A stretch of DNA of 64,000 nt. Origin: Chamaecrista fasciculata. Its lineage: Eukaryota; Streptophyta; Magnoliopsida; Fabales; Fabaceae. The notes under the pieces were generated by a model. The model had not been told where the DNA came from. It saw nothing but the letters and a program-made list of their open reading frames with translations, and searched no databases. Shown in pieces: positions 22,694-34,018 of the stretch (positions are counted from its first letter, which is position 1; every line of letters begins with the position of its first letter). Made by a program: the position numbers and the translations under genes. The DNA lies in NCBI GenBank assembly GCA_003254925.1, contig QANZ01054729.1, forward strand, positions 19,687 through 83,686, given 5' to 3'.

Positions 22694-24717
22694 GTGTGTT
22701 GTGTGGCACCGATGCAGATGTTGAAGAAATCGCTTCTAAATCTGTCACCAGGCCACACCTGATGCTATAACCGATCTTGATGTTGATGCGCTGTTTCGTG
22801 ATCTAGTGGTAAAACCTAGTGTCGATTGCACTTTCAGATTCAGTTCTGATGTTTATATCTTTTTGCTCCCTACTGAGTTTCGTTTGGATGGCCCGAAATT
22901 CGAGGTACTCTGTCCTCTATATTTCGATCCTTCATATGCATCTGCTGTGTCATGCCAATACAATTGTTTTGCATTCTTAGCTATATCTAAACTTGGGACA
23001 CGACATGAGCTGCAGTCAGAGTTTTCCGTTACTGATGCTATACGCTTTTACTCTAGCAACATGGTTGATGAACTAATCTTTATATTTGATCCCGGTATTT
23101 CAAGGCAATTGTTATGGCCATTAACAACTCATTTTTTCGTTATTAAGCTTGCTTATACTGATTACAAGTGCGCGAATTCCATTTCCAAATTTGAATCTCA
23201 GATCGTTGTTGCAATGTCTAGAATGAAATGCACTGTGATTATTTGTAAGTGTTGCGATGGGCCGAAAATTGAAGGTGTGTTTTGTTTATCCATTCACCCC
23301 TGCTTGGAACAAAAGGAGGTTGGGGCCACTGTTGAGGATCAAAGAAATAAAAAACTAAAAGCCAAATTCTCATGCTCAAAGTCCATCTGGGAGAAACATA
23401 AAATTGGTGATGCATTGACTCCATTTCCTAATGTAATTGACGAAAGGGTTAAGATGGTTGTGGTGGGGCCAACACTCATTCACAAATTTGAGCATGCATG
23501 GAGGTGTTATGCATTTCTTAATAAGCAATATGAAGCCATAGTGGGGGTAGCTATGATGACAGTAGGGCCTTTACTAGTTGATCCTTTGACTTTTGAAAAG
23601 AAGATCATTATGGTTTATGGTCCAGGAGGCTCTCTTGCTGGTTTCATGTATGATATTTCACATTTGCTGCGGCCAGTGAGAACAACATTTGCGAGTCCTA
23701 GAAACTTTCATGCTAAAGGAAGCAAAGTCATCTTTATTTTTGATCCTGGAGGCAAAATATTTCATGATCAACTGCATTACAAAATGAAGTTTCTTGAGTG
23801 CTGCAGAATCAACTTATTAGATGTTTTTGTCTATACTGCTACTGCTACATGGTTTTGGGCTGGTCTCTATATAATGTTAATTGAAGTGGTGCAGTTTTTC
23901 TTGTCCTTGATTTTCAACCTTGAGGACAAGGTTGATTTTGTAGGGGTGGATAATGATACATATCACAAGAGTGAAGTGGTATAAGGAGCAAATGACTCAT
24001 AGGTGTGCTGAAAGTAACAAAGATGTGGCAAGCAAAATGTGAGGCTATCATGTTAATCACCTTGCACTAAAGGACAAAAGTTGTTAGCTAGAGGGATCAA
24101 GTCTGTTAGCATTTTCTGTTGCATCTCTTTTTTTTATATAAGGAGCATAATGGTGTAGGAGAAAGTTAAGCAATATGATAGAAAGACCTTGGTCTTGGAG
24201 TTAGCACAGACTCGAATATGTGCCTCCTGCTATACAATTTCCACTCTAGTATGAAATTGTTTTGCATTCTTCCATTTTAGTTCGTTCTCTGTCTCTTCAT
24301 TTTGCCTTTCTTCTTCCATTTTAGTACAGTACAATTTCGTACTAGAGTGGAAATTGTACAACAGGAGGCACATATTCGAGTCTGTGCTAACTCCAAGACC
24401 AAGGTCTTTCTATCATATTGCTTAACTTTCTCCTACACCATTATGCTCCTTATATAATAAAAGAGATGCAACAGAAAATGCTAACAGACTTGATCCCTCT
24501 AGCTAACAACTTTTGTCCTCTAGTGCAAGGTGATTAACATGATAGCCTCACATTTTGCTTGCCACGTCTTTGTTACTTCCAGCACACGTATGAGTCATTT
24601 GCTCCTTATACCACTTCACTCTTGTGATATGTATCATTGTGGATGTCTAGTCTTCTTTGTTAGTTTTTTTAAAAAAGAAAAGAAAACCGAGAGCAAGAAA
24701 GAGAGAAGATACGGCTG
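22694..24717 (+). repeat. second copy of the chimeric-ORF and palindrome unit
   Basis: Starts right after an N with GTGTGTTGTGTGGCACC, the equivalent of 20561, and follows the first copy to the equivalent of about 22575 with scattered base changes. One 5-base insertion (AGGCC near 22752) shifts the frame. Its palindrome is at 23954-24636. It may be a tandem duplication or two alleles placed side by side. Confidence 0.8.
22806..23984 (+). pseudogene. 5'-truncated copy of the chimeric gag-like ORF
   Basis: 392 codons matching residues 248-638 of the ORF at 19934-21850 with only a few replacements (for example one residue shorter in the VGPTLIHKFEH region). The gag-like start is missing because of the gap at 22693 and the upstream 5-base insertion. 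No start codon is evident (the frame opens with GTG), so it is probably not translated. Confidence 0.6.
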
Positions 24718-24949
24718 AAAAAAAAAATCAGGATTATTCATTTTATTCAATCTTCATCAAGGATATTTAAAGACATTAACCAATTACAATAAATGGAAAA
24801 GGAAATACTAAATCCCTAAAAATTAGCAACTACTAGCTAGTGAATAACATCCCACTAAATCAGAAAATATAATGCAACAAAATAGGAAACAATCTTGACT
24901 AAATCAAATCTAATTCTAATAATTCAAAATGCAATTAATTCCTAAAAAC

Positions 24950-26191
24950 CTGACGTGCAGCTACTGGAGGAAAATCTCAACACTTCTCCTTGCTCCAGTT
25001 GCTGCAAGCTTCAAATTTTTCACAACCTTGTTAACTTGTAAAGACTTGGTAAGCAAATCAGCAAGCTGGTCTTTATTATTGGACTTGAAAATTATATCAA
25101 CACCACCTTCATTACTTTTTTGTGCATGAATTGGAGAAGAATCTTTCACCATACGACTTGCCTTGTGTTTGTTGATTAAGCCATTAGCATTGAGCTTTTT
25201 TCGAAACACGCATCTTTCTCCAATGAAGTTCCTTTTTTGTGACGTTTTTGTTGTCTATCAATGGTGGGCAACTCCTCCTTGATTTCAATAATCTGTTTTT
25301 GATCATTTTGTTCCTTGACCAAATAAGATATAGTTTTCTCCTCCTCAAGTGGATTTCATGAAAAACTTTTGCTTCTCATGTTTACTTTTATCAACTCTTG
25401 GTCATTAGGGTCCTTGATTATACAACACTTCTTTTCAAAGACCACCCTAAAATCATTTTCCAAAAGTTGGCCAACACTAAACAAGTTGATGCTAATTCCA
25501 GATACATATAACACATTAGAAATTGTCTTTGTACCTGAATAAGTTGGAATGGCTATGGTTCCAACACCTTTGATAGTAATAGATTCACCATTGCCAGTTA
25601 TAACTTTGTTGATTGTTGTTGGCTTTAATTCCTTGAAGAGGGTCTTATCATGAGACATGTGATTGGTACAACCACTACCAATTAACCAATAATCACCAAA
25701 ACTATTGTCTTTTGGGAAACATGAGGCTGTAAAGAGATGATCCTCCTCCTCTTCTTCCATAACTTGTGCATGTTCATCAGGTTGATTTTTACAAATCACC
25801 TCTTCGTGTCCAAGCTGATTTCATTTGTTGCACTTTGCATCTGGTCTCCTCCAACACTTATTAGGATGATGACCCTTTTTGCCACAGTGCTTACAAGGAG
25901 GGTAATTTCCCTTACCACCATTTTGATGTTTTGCCATCAATGCCCCCTCAACAACTTTGTCTTCTCTCATAATTCTTCTTTGTTCTTGTGCCTGTAATGC
26001 ATTCAATAACTCTGCCAAGGTGATATTGGACAAGTCCTTAGTATTTTCTAGGGTGGTTATTGTTGCTTCAAAACGTTCAGGCACAGTAACAAGAAGTTTT
26101 TCAACTATCTGAGAATCAGTGAATTCAGTACCAAGGGGTCTTACCTGATTAACTATATTTTGGAGTCTGTCAGAGTACTGTTTGATGGTTT
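24950..26191 (-). pseudogene. internally deleted Ty1/Copia polyprotein
   Basis: Read right to left: gag UBN2 part (26191-26000, with QYSDRLQNIVNQVRPLG and LVTVPERFEA), zinc knuckle CKHCGKKGHHPNKC, then TGA at 25821-25823 within a second knuckle, then the same frame through the protease region. The protease motif reads IGSGCTNHM where active copies have DSG: the catalytic Asp is Gly (codon at 25677-25679). The frame then loses integrase completely, jumps to the start of reverse transcriptase (FRKKLNANGLINKHKA) after a shift, and then to the RNase H end (QLADLLTKSL). The right end is lost at the N at 26192. Non-functional. Confidence 0.88.
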
Positions 26192-26265
26192 NCTTTAATT
26201 TTGACTTAGTGCTTTAGTTTTAACTAAGATGTTAATTTATTTCTAATTTTATATTTGTTTTATAG

Positions 26266-27535
26266 GAGACGGAACGAGGGGGTGAAAAGGTGGGTCGTGC
26301 GGAAGTTTATATAAATGCTTAAAAGAGAAAAGATGGGAGCTATGCGAACGAGGAGACACGAGCAATAGTGGTAAGGGCTAAATCATATATGTATAGGGAT
26401 AATGTGAATTTATATATATAGAGAGGGAATCTGTCACCCGATCGATCGAGATTGATATTTGAATTAGTAGTATTTAGCTATATAGTATTGAGTGGAGTGG
26501 GTGACTTGGTGAATAATTCAATTTCTTCGATGCATTTGGGATTTCACATTCTGATGGGTGATGTTCAAGTCAACAAATACACTTTAATTTGGTGTTGCTG
26601 ACTTAATTAATTAATTAATTAGGAGTATAATCATTTGTTAATATTGTGATGTGATGAGGAAGCTGGGAATGAACATTATCATTCATGTGTGTGTACCGTA
26701 TGTGTAGTGGAATGAACATTATCCTATTAGTTGGATTACAATTTAAACACGTTGCTGCCTTTGGTTTTGACTGTTCAATTAGTCATGATGTCAGGATGTA
26801 ATGTGTTTAAGTTAGTTGGTTAACATGTTGTCTAATTTCATTATTTGCTTATTGCAGCCTCTTTAAGGTTTAACATTACAATTTCTTTTTAGGAAAAAAT
26901 TGAAGAGAAGCTTGCTGAACAACAATCTCAACCATCATACACTCCTATAGTTTCATCAAATGATGCACTTGGTCAAGTTCTTGGAAAAGAACATTCTGGA
27001 AGAGTGCGTGGTTTGGGAACGGGGCCATGTCCCTCAAAAGTTTTCCGTTTCCATAACTCAAGTTTTGGTATTGGTGAAACTTCAAATAATGCTTCTATGA
27101 GATCTGAGTTAGCTTCAATGCAACAAAAGCTTGAAATATTAGAAGCTGAGAGAGCTCGTGAACAAGCTGAGAGAGCTCTTGAGCAAGCTGAGAGAGCTCG
27201 TGAGCAAGCTGAGAGAGAAGCTGAGAAAGCTCGTGAGCAAGCTGAGAGAGCTCGTGAGCAAATTGAAAGAGCTCGTGAGCAAGCTCGAACAGATGGCATA
27301 CTTAAGTATCTAGTTGAGCATATGGGACTTAAGATTCCTTCCTCGCTTCTTGGTCTAGTAAGTATTTATCTTTTCAATGATTGATATGCTATAGTAATTA
27401 TATATATATATATATTTATGTATTCTTACAATTTTTCAAATTTTTTTACAGCCACCTGATGTAGGCAGCACAGAAGCATCACCAAGAGAAAATAGACCAT
27501 CATCTGGAGCTAGTCATGACCCGTCGCCACTGTGA
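26266..27535 (+). pseudogene. CACTA (En/Spm) transposase C-terminal part
   Basis: Three exons: 26266-26370, 26893-27357, 27452-27535, joined by good splice sites (donors GTAAGG and GTAAGT). The protein is typical of plant Ptta/En/Spm transposase ends: RAEVYIN, NDALGQVLGKEHSGRVRGLG, then a coiled coil of EQAERAR heptads and a Pro/Ser-rich tail. TAA at 26320-26322 interrupts exon 1, where relatives have a charged residue before KRKDG. The upstream part is cut by the N at 26192. The coiled coil is encoded by a 21-base tandem repeat (27143-27290). It belongs to the element that ends at 28281. Confidence 0.85.
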
Positions 27536-27807
27536 ACATATAATATTTTGAAATCACTTTGATATTTAATTGTTAGGATGATTATGCATATATACGTTTG
27601 TGATGTTGTTAGGATGACGCTTTGCCATATATATGTTATGACTTTTGTAATGTTTTAATTTTAATAACATAAATTTGGTATTTTATGAAATTTTCAAGAT
27701 TGATGTCAATTTATCTTTTGTAAAGTTGATTTCAATTTAAAATTAATTTTAGGTTAATTTTAATTTTAATTTTATTGGAATTTATAAAAAAAAAATAAGA
27801 ATATTTC

Positions 27808-28265
27808 TAGCCACGGTTATAAGCGTCGCTAGATATGATTGAGGAGAGCGAAATCTGTCTTGTTTTAGCGACGGTTATAAGCGTCGCTAGATATGATTGG
27901 GAGACAAAATCCGATTTGTTTTAACGACGGTTATAGGCGTCGCTAGATGGTGACGGTTATAAGCGTCGCTAAATCAAGTAGGGAGATCGGAATTTACCTT
28001 GTTTTAGCGACGCTTATAACCGTCGGCATCCAGCGACGCTCATAACCGTCGCCAAATAAGTTTAGGGAGAGCGAATTTGGCTGAGTCTAGCGACGGTCAC
28101 AACCGTCGCTAAGATTTATCTAGCGACAGTCATCCCTACGGTTGATAAAACCGTCGCTAAAAGGCTCCCGACGCTGTGTTTAACGACGGTTTCAGCAACC
28201 GTCGCTAGATCTCTGCCGACGGTCAGAACCGTCGCTAAACCCGACTCTAAACCGTCGCTAAATTC
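27808..28265. repeat. CACTA subterminal palindromic array
   Basis: At least ten copies of AGCGACGGTTATAAGCGTCGC-like motifs and half-motifs (CGACGGT, ACCGTCG, GCGTCGCTA), in both orientations with 15-50 base spacing. Arrays like this just inside the terminal repeats are the transposase binding region of CACTA elements. The individual motifs are themselves inverted repeats. Confidence 0.85.
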
Positions 28266-28281
28266 CGGTTTTTTTGTAGTG
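28266..28281. mobile_element. CACTA 3' terminal inverted repeat
   Basis: GGTTTTTTTGTAGTG at the end, i.e. CACTACAAAAAAACC on the reverse strand, the hallmark CACTA terminus. The next three bases, ACA, would be the target duplication; the partner end is lost beyond the N at 26192. Confidence 0.85.
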
Positions 28282-28937
28282 ACAATCGAATCTCATTACT
28301 ACTTATTTTACGATCAAAATGATCAATATCATACAAGGAAGTATCTTGATACGAAACCATATTGACCATCAATTATAATCCAATTTATGAATATAAATAT
28401 GACTACAACTTGTATGTCTAAACACCACGACCTAACAATGCATTACTCTGTCTACACACGGGAGGAAACGACTAAATCAAACCATTACATCCTATTAATT
28501 AGACAGCCAACTAATGTGATATACAAAACAGATGCCATTTGTACCATTAATGTTATCATTATTCTTTTGTAATGGTCCTACGTTTTCTTTGTTGTGTGTT
28601 GAATGGGATCCTGAATGACCTAAACATAAAACCAATAATATTCTACACATTACACACTGATCTATATAAAGGGTCTTAGACTATGAAACCGCAAATAATG
28701 TTACATCACTGTATACAACTTACATTGTGTTGAACTGTTAAAGAGTACACATGTGTTGCTTGAAAATTTGAGTCTTTCAAAAATTGACAACACCAGTGTA
28801 TTGACTCCCCTAAAACCTTGCACGGCTACGACAACCAAACCAAACAACAGACTAATATTACTACGTATATGTAAAACGGGGTATATAATGAACATATCTA
28901 CCGCATATCTATCGTAGGATGTAACTACGACAGTTTA
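28282..28937. other. intergenic DNA without recognised features
   Basis: Normal AT-rich sequence; frames of about 60 codons only. No repeat terminus or conserved motif found. Confidence 0.4.
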
Positions 28938-29310
28938 TGTAATATCCCCCCAGATATTTTAGATATAGTAGACTTAATATTTTGATTGAAATGAGATTAT
29001 ATAGTGAATCTAGAACTTATTTTGAGCTTGTGGTTAAATTTTGGGAGCAAACAGAGTTTAAAATTATATTTGACTTCTTATTTTGATACTGTAATAGAAT
29101 ACTTTTGAGTAAGAAACGGTAATAGATAGGGATAGAATTTTCAAAAAACAAACCGCATGTTTGAAATGTACTCTCCGTAACGAATCCAACCATATAAAGT
29201 TTGTTGAAAAGTTTTGTTTTAAAATTTTGTTCTTTTTTTAAGGACTATTTTGAAAGAAGTATGTTTTTCTGGGGTTGAATGGTTATTTTAGCCTATGAAG
29301 TTTTATACCA
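28938..29310 (+). mobile_element. possible gypsy-type LTR start
   Basis: TGTAATATCCCCCCAG resembles the TGTAACACCCC start of many plant chromovirus (Tekay/Del) LTRs. The following several hundred bases are non-coding. I cannot see a matching end, primer-binding site or coding region, so this is only a hint of a degraded LTR. Confidence 0.3.
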
Positions 29311-29369
29311 TAATAGTTGTTCCATCTAGAAACTTCAGAATCATTCCCACAACTTTTTTTTAAGACCCA

Positions 29370-29372
<3 letters not shown>

Positions 29373-29410
<38 letters not shown>
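29373..29410 (+). repeat. (CT)n microsatellite
   Basis: About 19 CT units, followed by CCACC-rich sequence to about 29530. This composition is common in plant leader sequences, but no conserved ORF follows. Confidence 0.9.
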
Positions 29411-29414
<4 letters not shown>

Positions 29415-29529
29415 ACCCATTCTCTCTCATTCTCAACACCAGTTGCCGTCCACCACCACTACCACTACTGATGACCACTTCCGGCCAACCGAAAGCCGCC
29501 GCCAACCACCGTTCAGCCACCACCGTCAT

Positions 29530-32500
29530 CCCTCCTCTTCTCATCTTCTCTTGGTGAAGTTTTGCTTTCTTTTCATCTCTTTTGATCATTCTCTCTTGGT
29601 GGTATGAATTTTTGCTAATATAACTCAAATTCCTTGATGTTAGCTTAATCATTGAGCTTCACACGTCATTCCCCCAACCTCCATAGCCATTTTAGAAGCC
29701 ACACAAGTTTGAGTAAATAACTCCAAACATCATTTTCGGTCAAAATGAAGGTATACTCGAAAATCATCAAATTCTTCATTTTTCTTGATGTTTTTTGTTG
29801 GAATGGACCATTTGATGATAGTATATCATGTTGGGTACCTCTACAAGCTATTAAAACTCCATAAAGTTGAGTTTTGGGATTGTTTGAAATCTAGGGTTCA
29901 AAAGTGACGAAAATTTGGTAAAACTGTAATCGGGGTTTTTAACCAATCTCTTTGTTTTCTTAAAATTAATGGTTTAGATGAGTTTGTTTGATGATAATAA
30001 TGGTTTCTATTCAACCAATTTGAAGTTAGAGAGTGTATTTTGGAATTTGATATTTTGGAGTAAAACTTTAAAGTTTGCAAATTGGTCCTATGAATGATTT
30101 TGATGGTTCCCTTAAACTAAATGAGTTTCTATAAAGTTATGGAGAATTTTGTTTAAGAAGTAAAGAGTTTGACTTGTACATCATGGTTAGTATTGGAAAG
30201 GAAGGATTTTAATTTTGTTATGGTTGGTATGTTAACAATAAACCTTTTTGAAGACTAGTTCATTGATAAAGTATTTATTAAAGCTCCCAAATATTAACCC
30301 AAGCTCTCTTAGAATTAGATTTGTGTCCTATGCTTAATGAAGTACCAAAGTTGGTGATATTGATAATAAATAGGACTTGAGTATATACAGTAATTCGAAT
30401 CATTAAATTAATAAATCGCTTATTATAAATCTATATACTATACCATACGTATTATCAAGGGACAATGCCGTGTATTATATTTTGGTATTGTCATTAAAAT
30501 ATCTAACTTAATTTTATGGTATATAACAATATACGTAAATATGTATTATTTAATGAATTAACTATTGAACGTGTAACTTTTACCGAATTTAATTGCAGGT
30601 TGTCCCTTGGTTTTACTTACGGTCATCATCTTGAATTCCTACAAATTAAAATATTTATTAAAATGTGTGATGACAACTTGTTATGATTTTACTTACTCAA
30701 CTCATATACGTACATCATCGCTTTTATTTCTAATTGCATGGTATTATAATACCCGTTATGATTTTATTACATGTATATCACAAAATAAAATATAATCTAA
30801 CAATATATGTATATTTATATATATGTCCATTTGTACATGACAATTGTGTGGTAGACAAACACAAACTTTGAACTGAGAAATTACGGTGTGCATTATCATC
30901 TACTTATGAATTACAATCTATTCTTAATTGTTGTGATCTATTATGACATACTCAAATGATATATTCTTATATTACGTGACTAATTACAACTATAAATATT
31001 AAGATTGAATACTCTGAGGACTGTGGTTGAATATAACAACACTTAAAGTATCAAAGGAAGACATATTATTCATTATCGCATAAAGACAAAACAAAGGTAA
31101 CAACGATTTCCTATTTAACATATCATCGGTAACAACAACTTATTTAAATCAACATTCAAATACAATAAGCCATAAAATATGAGTCACTTATATAAGTTGC
31201 AATATTATTATTAATCTTCTTATGGATTATTCTTTTGCAGCTCGACCGCGTACACGTCAACATCCATTAAGTATGGTCGTTCCTCTTAACTATCAGTAAT
31301 ACCGTCACTTGTGGTCTTGGACATATCATCACTTGTGGTCTTGGACATATCATCAATCAACGTACGACAATTCAAATAAGAAATGAGCATATAATTTAAT
31401 TATCTTTTTCTAATTAAATTTGATTACTCAAATATTAACTGTAATATGAGTTGGTATTTTGTGGACATAAACTCACCTTGTACTCCTTATTGTAGTAGTC
31501 GATGAAAGCATCATCGTTAATGCTATCATTTCAATTTTTTGAAACAACACAGAGAGCACACAATTCGTCTACATCGATGTTTGACATGATCATTCACATA
31601 ATTGTATGGCAGATTCCATACCCATTAAGAAATTGCTTGTCCATCGTGTCTGCTTACTTTGCTTGTAGTATATATATATATATTATCATTGAATAAATTA
31701 TATAACCTAATTCGTGAGTTTTAAATACTAAAACTTTATATTGATATATATCACATACTAATAATATAAATGACAATCGACTCGTTGATAATACTATACT
31801 ACATAATTGAACAGTACAAACTTGAAGATTTGATATTTTTTATCGCAGCTATGAAACCGAACCTACTCAAATGTATATCAGAATGAAGAGTTGAGAATGT
31901 TATATATAGTTCCATATGGTAATCAGCTCTAATAATTAGCGGGTAATTGTGGGATTCCATCGTGAATATTAACATTAATCATATAATTAAAATTATGCAA
32001 GTAATAATTAAAAGATCATCATTATAATCGTTCAAGATTTTAACCAATTTTAAGTATAAATGATTCATTGATTACGTTTTTCAATCAAATCAAATAAAAA
32101 ATTAACGACATCATGACACATATTTGTAATTAAACAAATTAGTATACATGTGAATGTACCCAAAAAATACACTTATCAATAAATTATGATATACACTATA
32201 TCAAAAAGTGTATCCAATTAAATCGTATAAATACATAATTAATTCTAATTAATTAATTATTTATGATTGATTCATAAATTGCGTGATTCTGTCGATCTGA
32301 CTTTGTAAGTGCTGAAACAAACGTGATTATTAGCTCCATTACATACATTTCTTTGCAATGGCTATCACCAAATTAATATGTTTATTATTTTATATCTATC
32401 CCCAATATTAGAGTCAATCAAACGATAATATATCCAGTTACCTTATACAAATCGTCATAGTAGGTGAATTCATTTAATATTCGGCCAACTTGATTGCCAA

Positions 32501-32893
32501 AAAATATGACTTAATTGCCAAAGAATATGACTTGATTACCAATGAATTTAAATTTGAAATTAAACTTGATTGTCAAGAATTCAGTCATACCATACTGAAT
32601 TTAAATTTGAATGAATTGGTTGCCATACCATACATGAGTGGCTCTAACATAATTATAATAAGATAAATAACACATGATTGACTCTCACATAATGAATTGA
32701 TTTCCTAATTTTTCGTTCAATTATATTCAACGTATTAGCAATTAATCTTGATTAATCTACCGGAATAATAGGTGTTTGACTTACGTTTTAATTTCGACGA
32801 TTTTTCCAATCGAAAACCACTTCCCAAATTTATCGGTCACTCAACAATCACTAAAATTAATTGTCTTTCGTTTTAGATTCAACTTTGTTTAAA
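29530..32893. other. long AT-rich stretch without recognised gene
   Basis: No frame above 70 codons and no known domain. One 26-base direct repeat (CACTTGTGGTCTTGGACATA and following) sits at 31307-31356, and short repeats with TTGATTGCCAA or ATATGACTT lie around 32485-32545. Probably decayed transposon DNA. Confidence 0.4.
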
Positions 32894-34018
32894 GGCCAAA
32901 GTCCTATTTTGGTCCTCCAGTTATGTTTAGTGTTCCAAATTAGTCCCCCAGTTATTTTTCGTTCCATATTGGTCCCCCAGTTATGCAAAATTTGGCAAAG
33001 TTGGTCCCTTAACATTTTCAATCTAAAATTTCTGTTAAAAAGTAAGAAAAAATTAACTTAATCTCCCAAAAGTTTTATTATTTTGCATTAAAGTTCTTTT
33101 CCTTTAATAACAGGATCAAAACGTAAGAAAAAGAAAGAAATGGGGAGTTTTAATAGATTTCCCCCGAAAATCAAAAGGAAAAGTCCATAAGGAAGAAAAA
33201 CAACGCCGACACCGTCCACAGCACCGCAACCCTAACATTCCTCCGATTTGCAACCTCTGTCGATCACCGCAGCTCTACGTCGTCGGCGGCTCGATATGAA
33301 AATCGCGATTATCAGAGCTTGGTATCCACTCATGGCCCAAGTGAGTGAGTCTGTCGTATCATTATCAATTTCTTGTTCTAATTAATTAAAATCTAATAAA
33401 TAATGATCTATGAAAATGATTTCTAATTAATTCATGTATATGAGTATATATATAAATAGGTGGGGTTGTCCTGCAGGGAAGTACAAGCTGAAATTCGAGG
33501 CGAAAGAGACAGGTTATGTGGTGAGGGGGAGAGTGAAGGTTTATGAGAATGAGATTGCAGAGTTTGGGGTGGAGATCTTGTCACCATATAACATTCGCTT
33601 GTACTAATCGTGATTTTGGGGCTTGTACTAATCGGCGACGTAGAGCTGCGGTGGCCGACGGAGGTGGCAAATCGGAGGAATGTTAGGGTTGCGGTGTTGT
33701 GGACGGCGTTGTTTTTCTTCCTTCTGCACTTTTTCTTTTGATTTTGGGGGAAAATCTATTAAAACCCCCCATTTCTTTCTTTTTCTTATGTTTTGATTTT
33801 ATTATTAAAGGAAAAAGGACTTTAATGCAAAATAATAAAACTTTTGGGAGATTAAGTTAATTTTTTCTTACTTTTTAACAGAAATTTTGGATGGAAAACG
33901 TTGAGGACCAACTTTGCCAAATTTTGCATAACTGGGGGACCAATATGGAACGAAAAATAATTGGGGGACCAATTTGAAACACCGAGCATAACTGGGGGAC
34001 CAAAATAGGACTTTGGAC
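32894..34018. mobile_element. foldback element A with captured ORF in its loop
   Basis: The left arm runs from GGCCAAAGTCCTATTTTGG (32894) to about 33321, and the right arm from about 33600 to the complement of GTCCAAAGTCCTATTTTGG (34018). The arms, over 400 bases, share blocks in mirrored order: CCAGTTATG, TTCGTTCCATATTGGTCCC, AAAAGTTTTATTATTTTGCA, and a GC-rich inner part around CGCAGCTCTACGTCG. The arms are about 85-90% alike. The 280-base loop holds an exon-like frame (33477-33607). It has no transposase and is non-autonomous. Related elements are at 47481-50683 and 50956-51590. Superfamily unassigned; poly-A flanks hide any target duplication. Confidence 0.8.
33477..33607 (+). CDS. exon-like ORF inside foldback A
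   Basis: Directly after a good acceptor (GTTGTCCTGCAG) a 42-codon frame encodes GKYKLKFEAKETGYVVRGRV followed by KVYENEIAEFGVEIL and a stop after NIRLY. Codon use and the absence of low complexity suggest a real exon copied from a host gene. An upstream ATG at 33296 with a donor-like GTGAGT at 33341 precedes it, but the phases do not match, so a working spliced gene is not shown. I do not recognise the family. Confidence 0.4.

Noticed and set aside
27808..28265. regular repeats that could suggest a CRISPR-like array
   Set aside because: Repeats occur in both orientations with irregular spacing and end in a CACTA terminus after a transposase; the genome is a plant.
29317..29607. 96-codon frame after a (CT)n tract
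   Set aside because: Ser/Leu run from the microsatellite followed by His/Pro-rich sequence; looks like a leader or decayed repeat.
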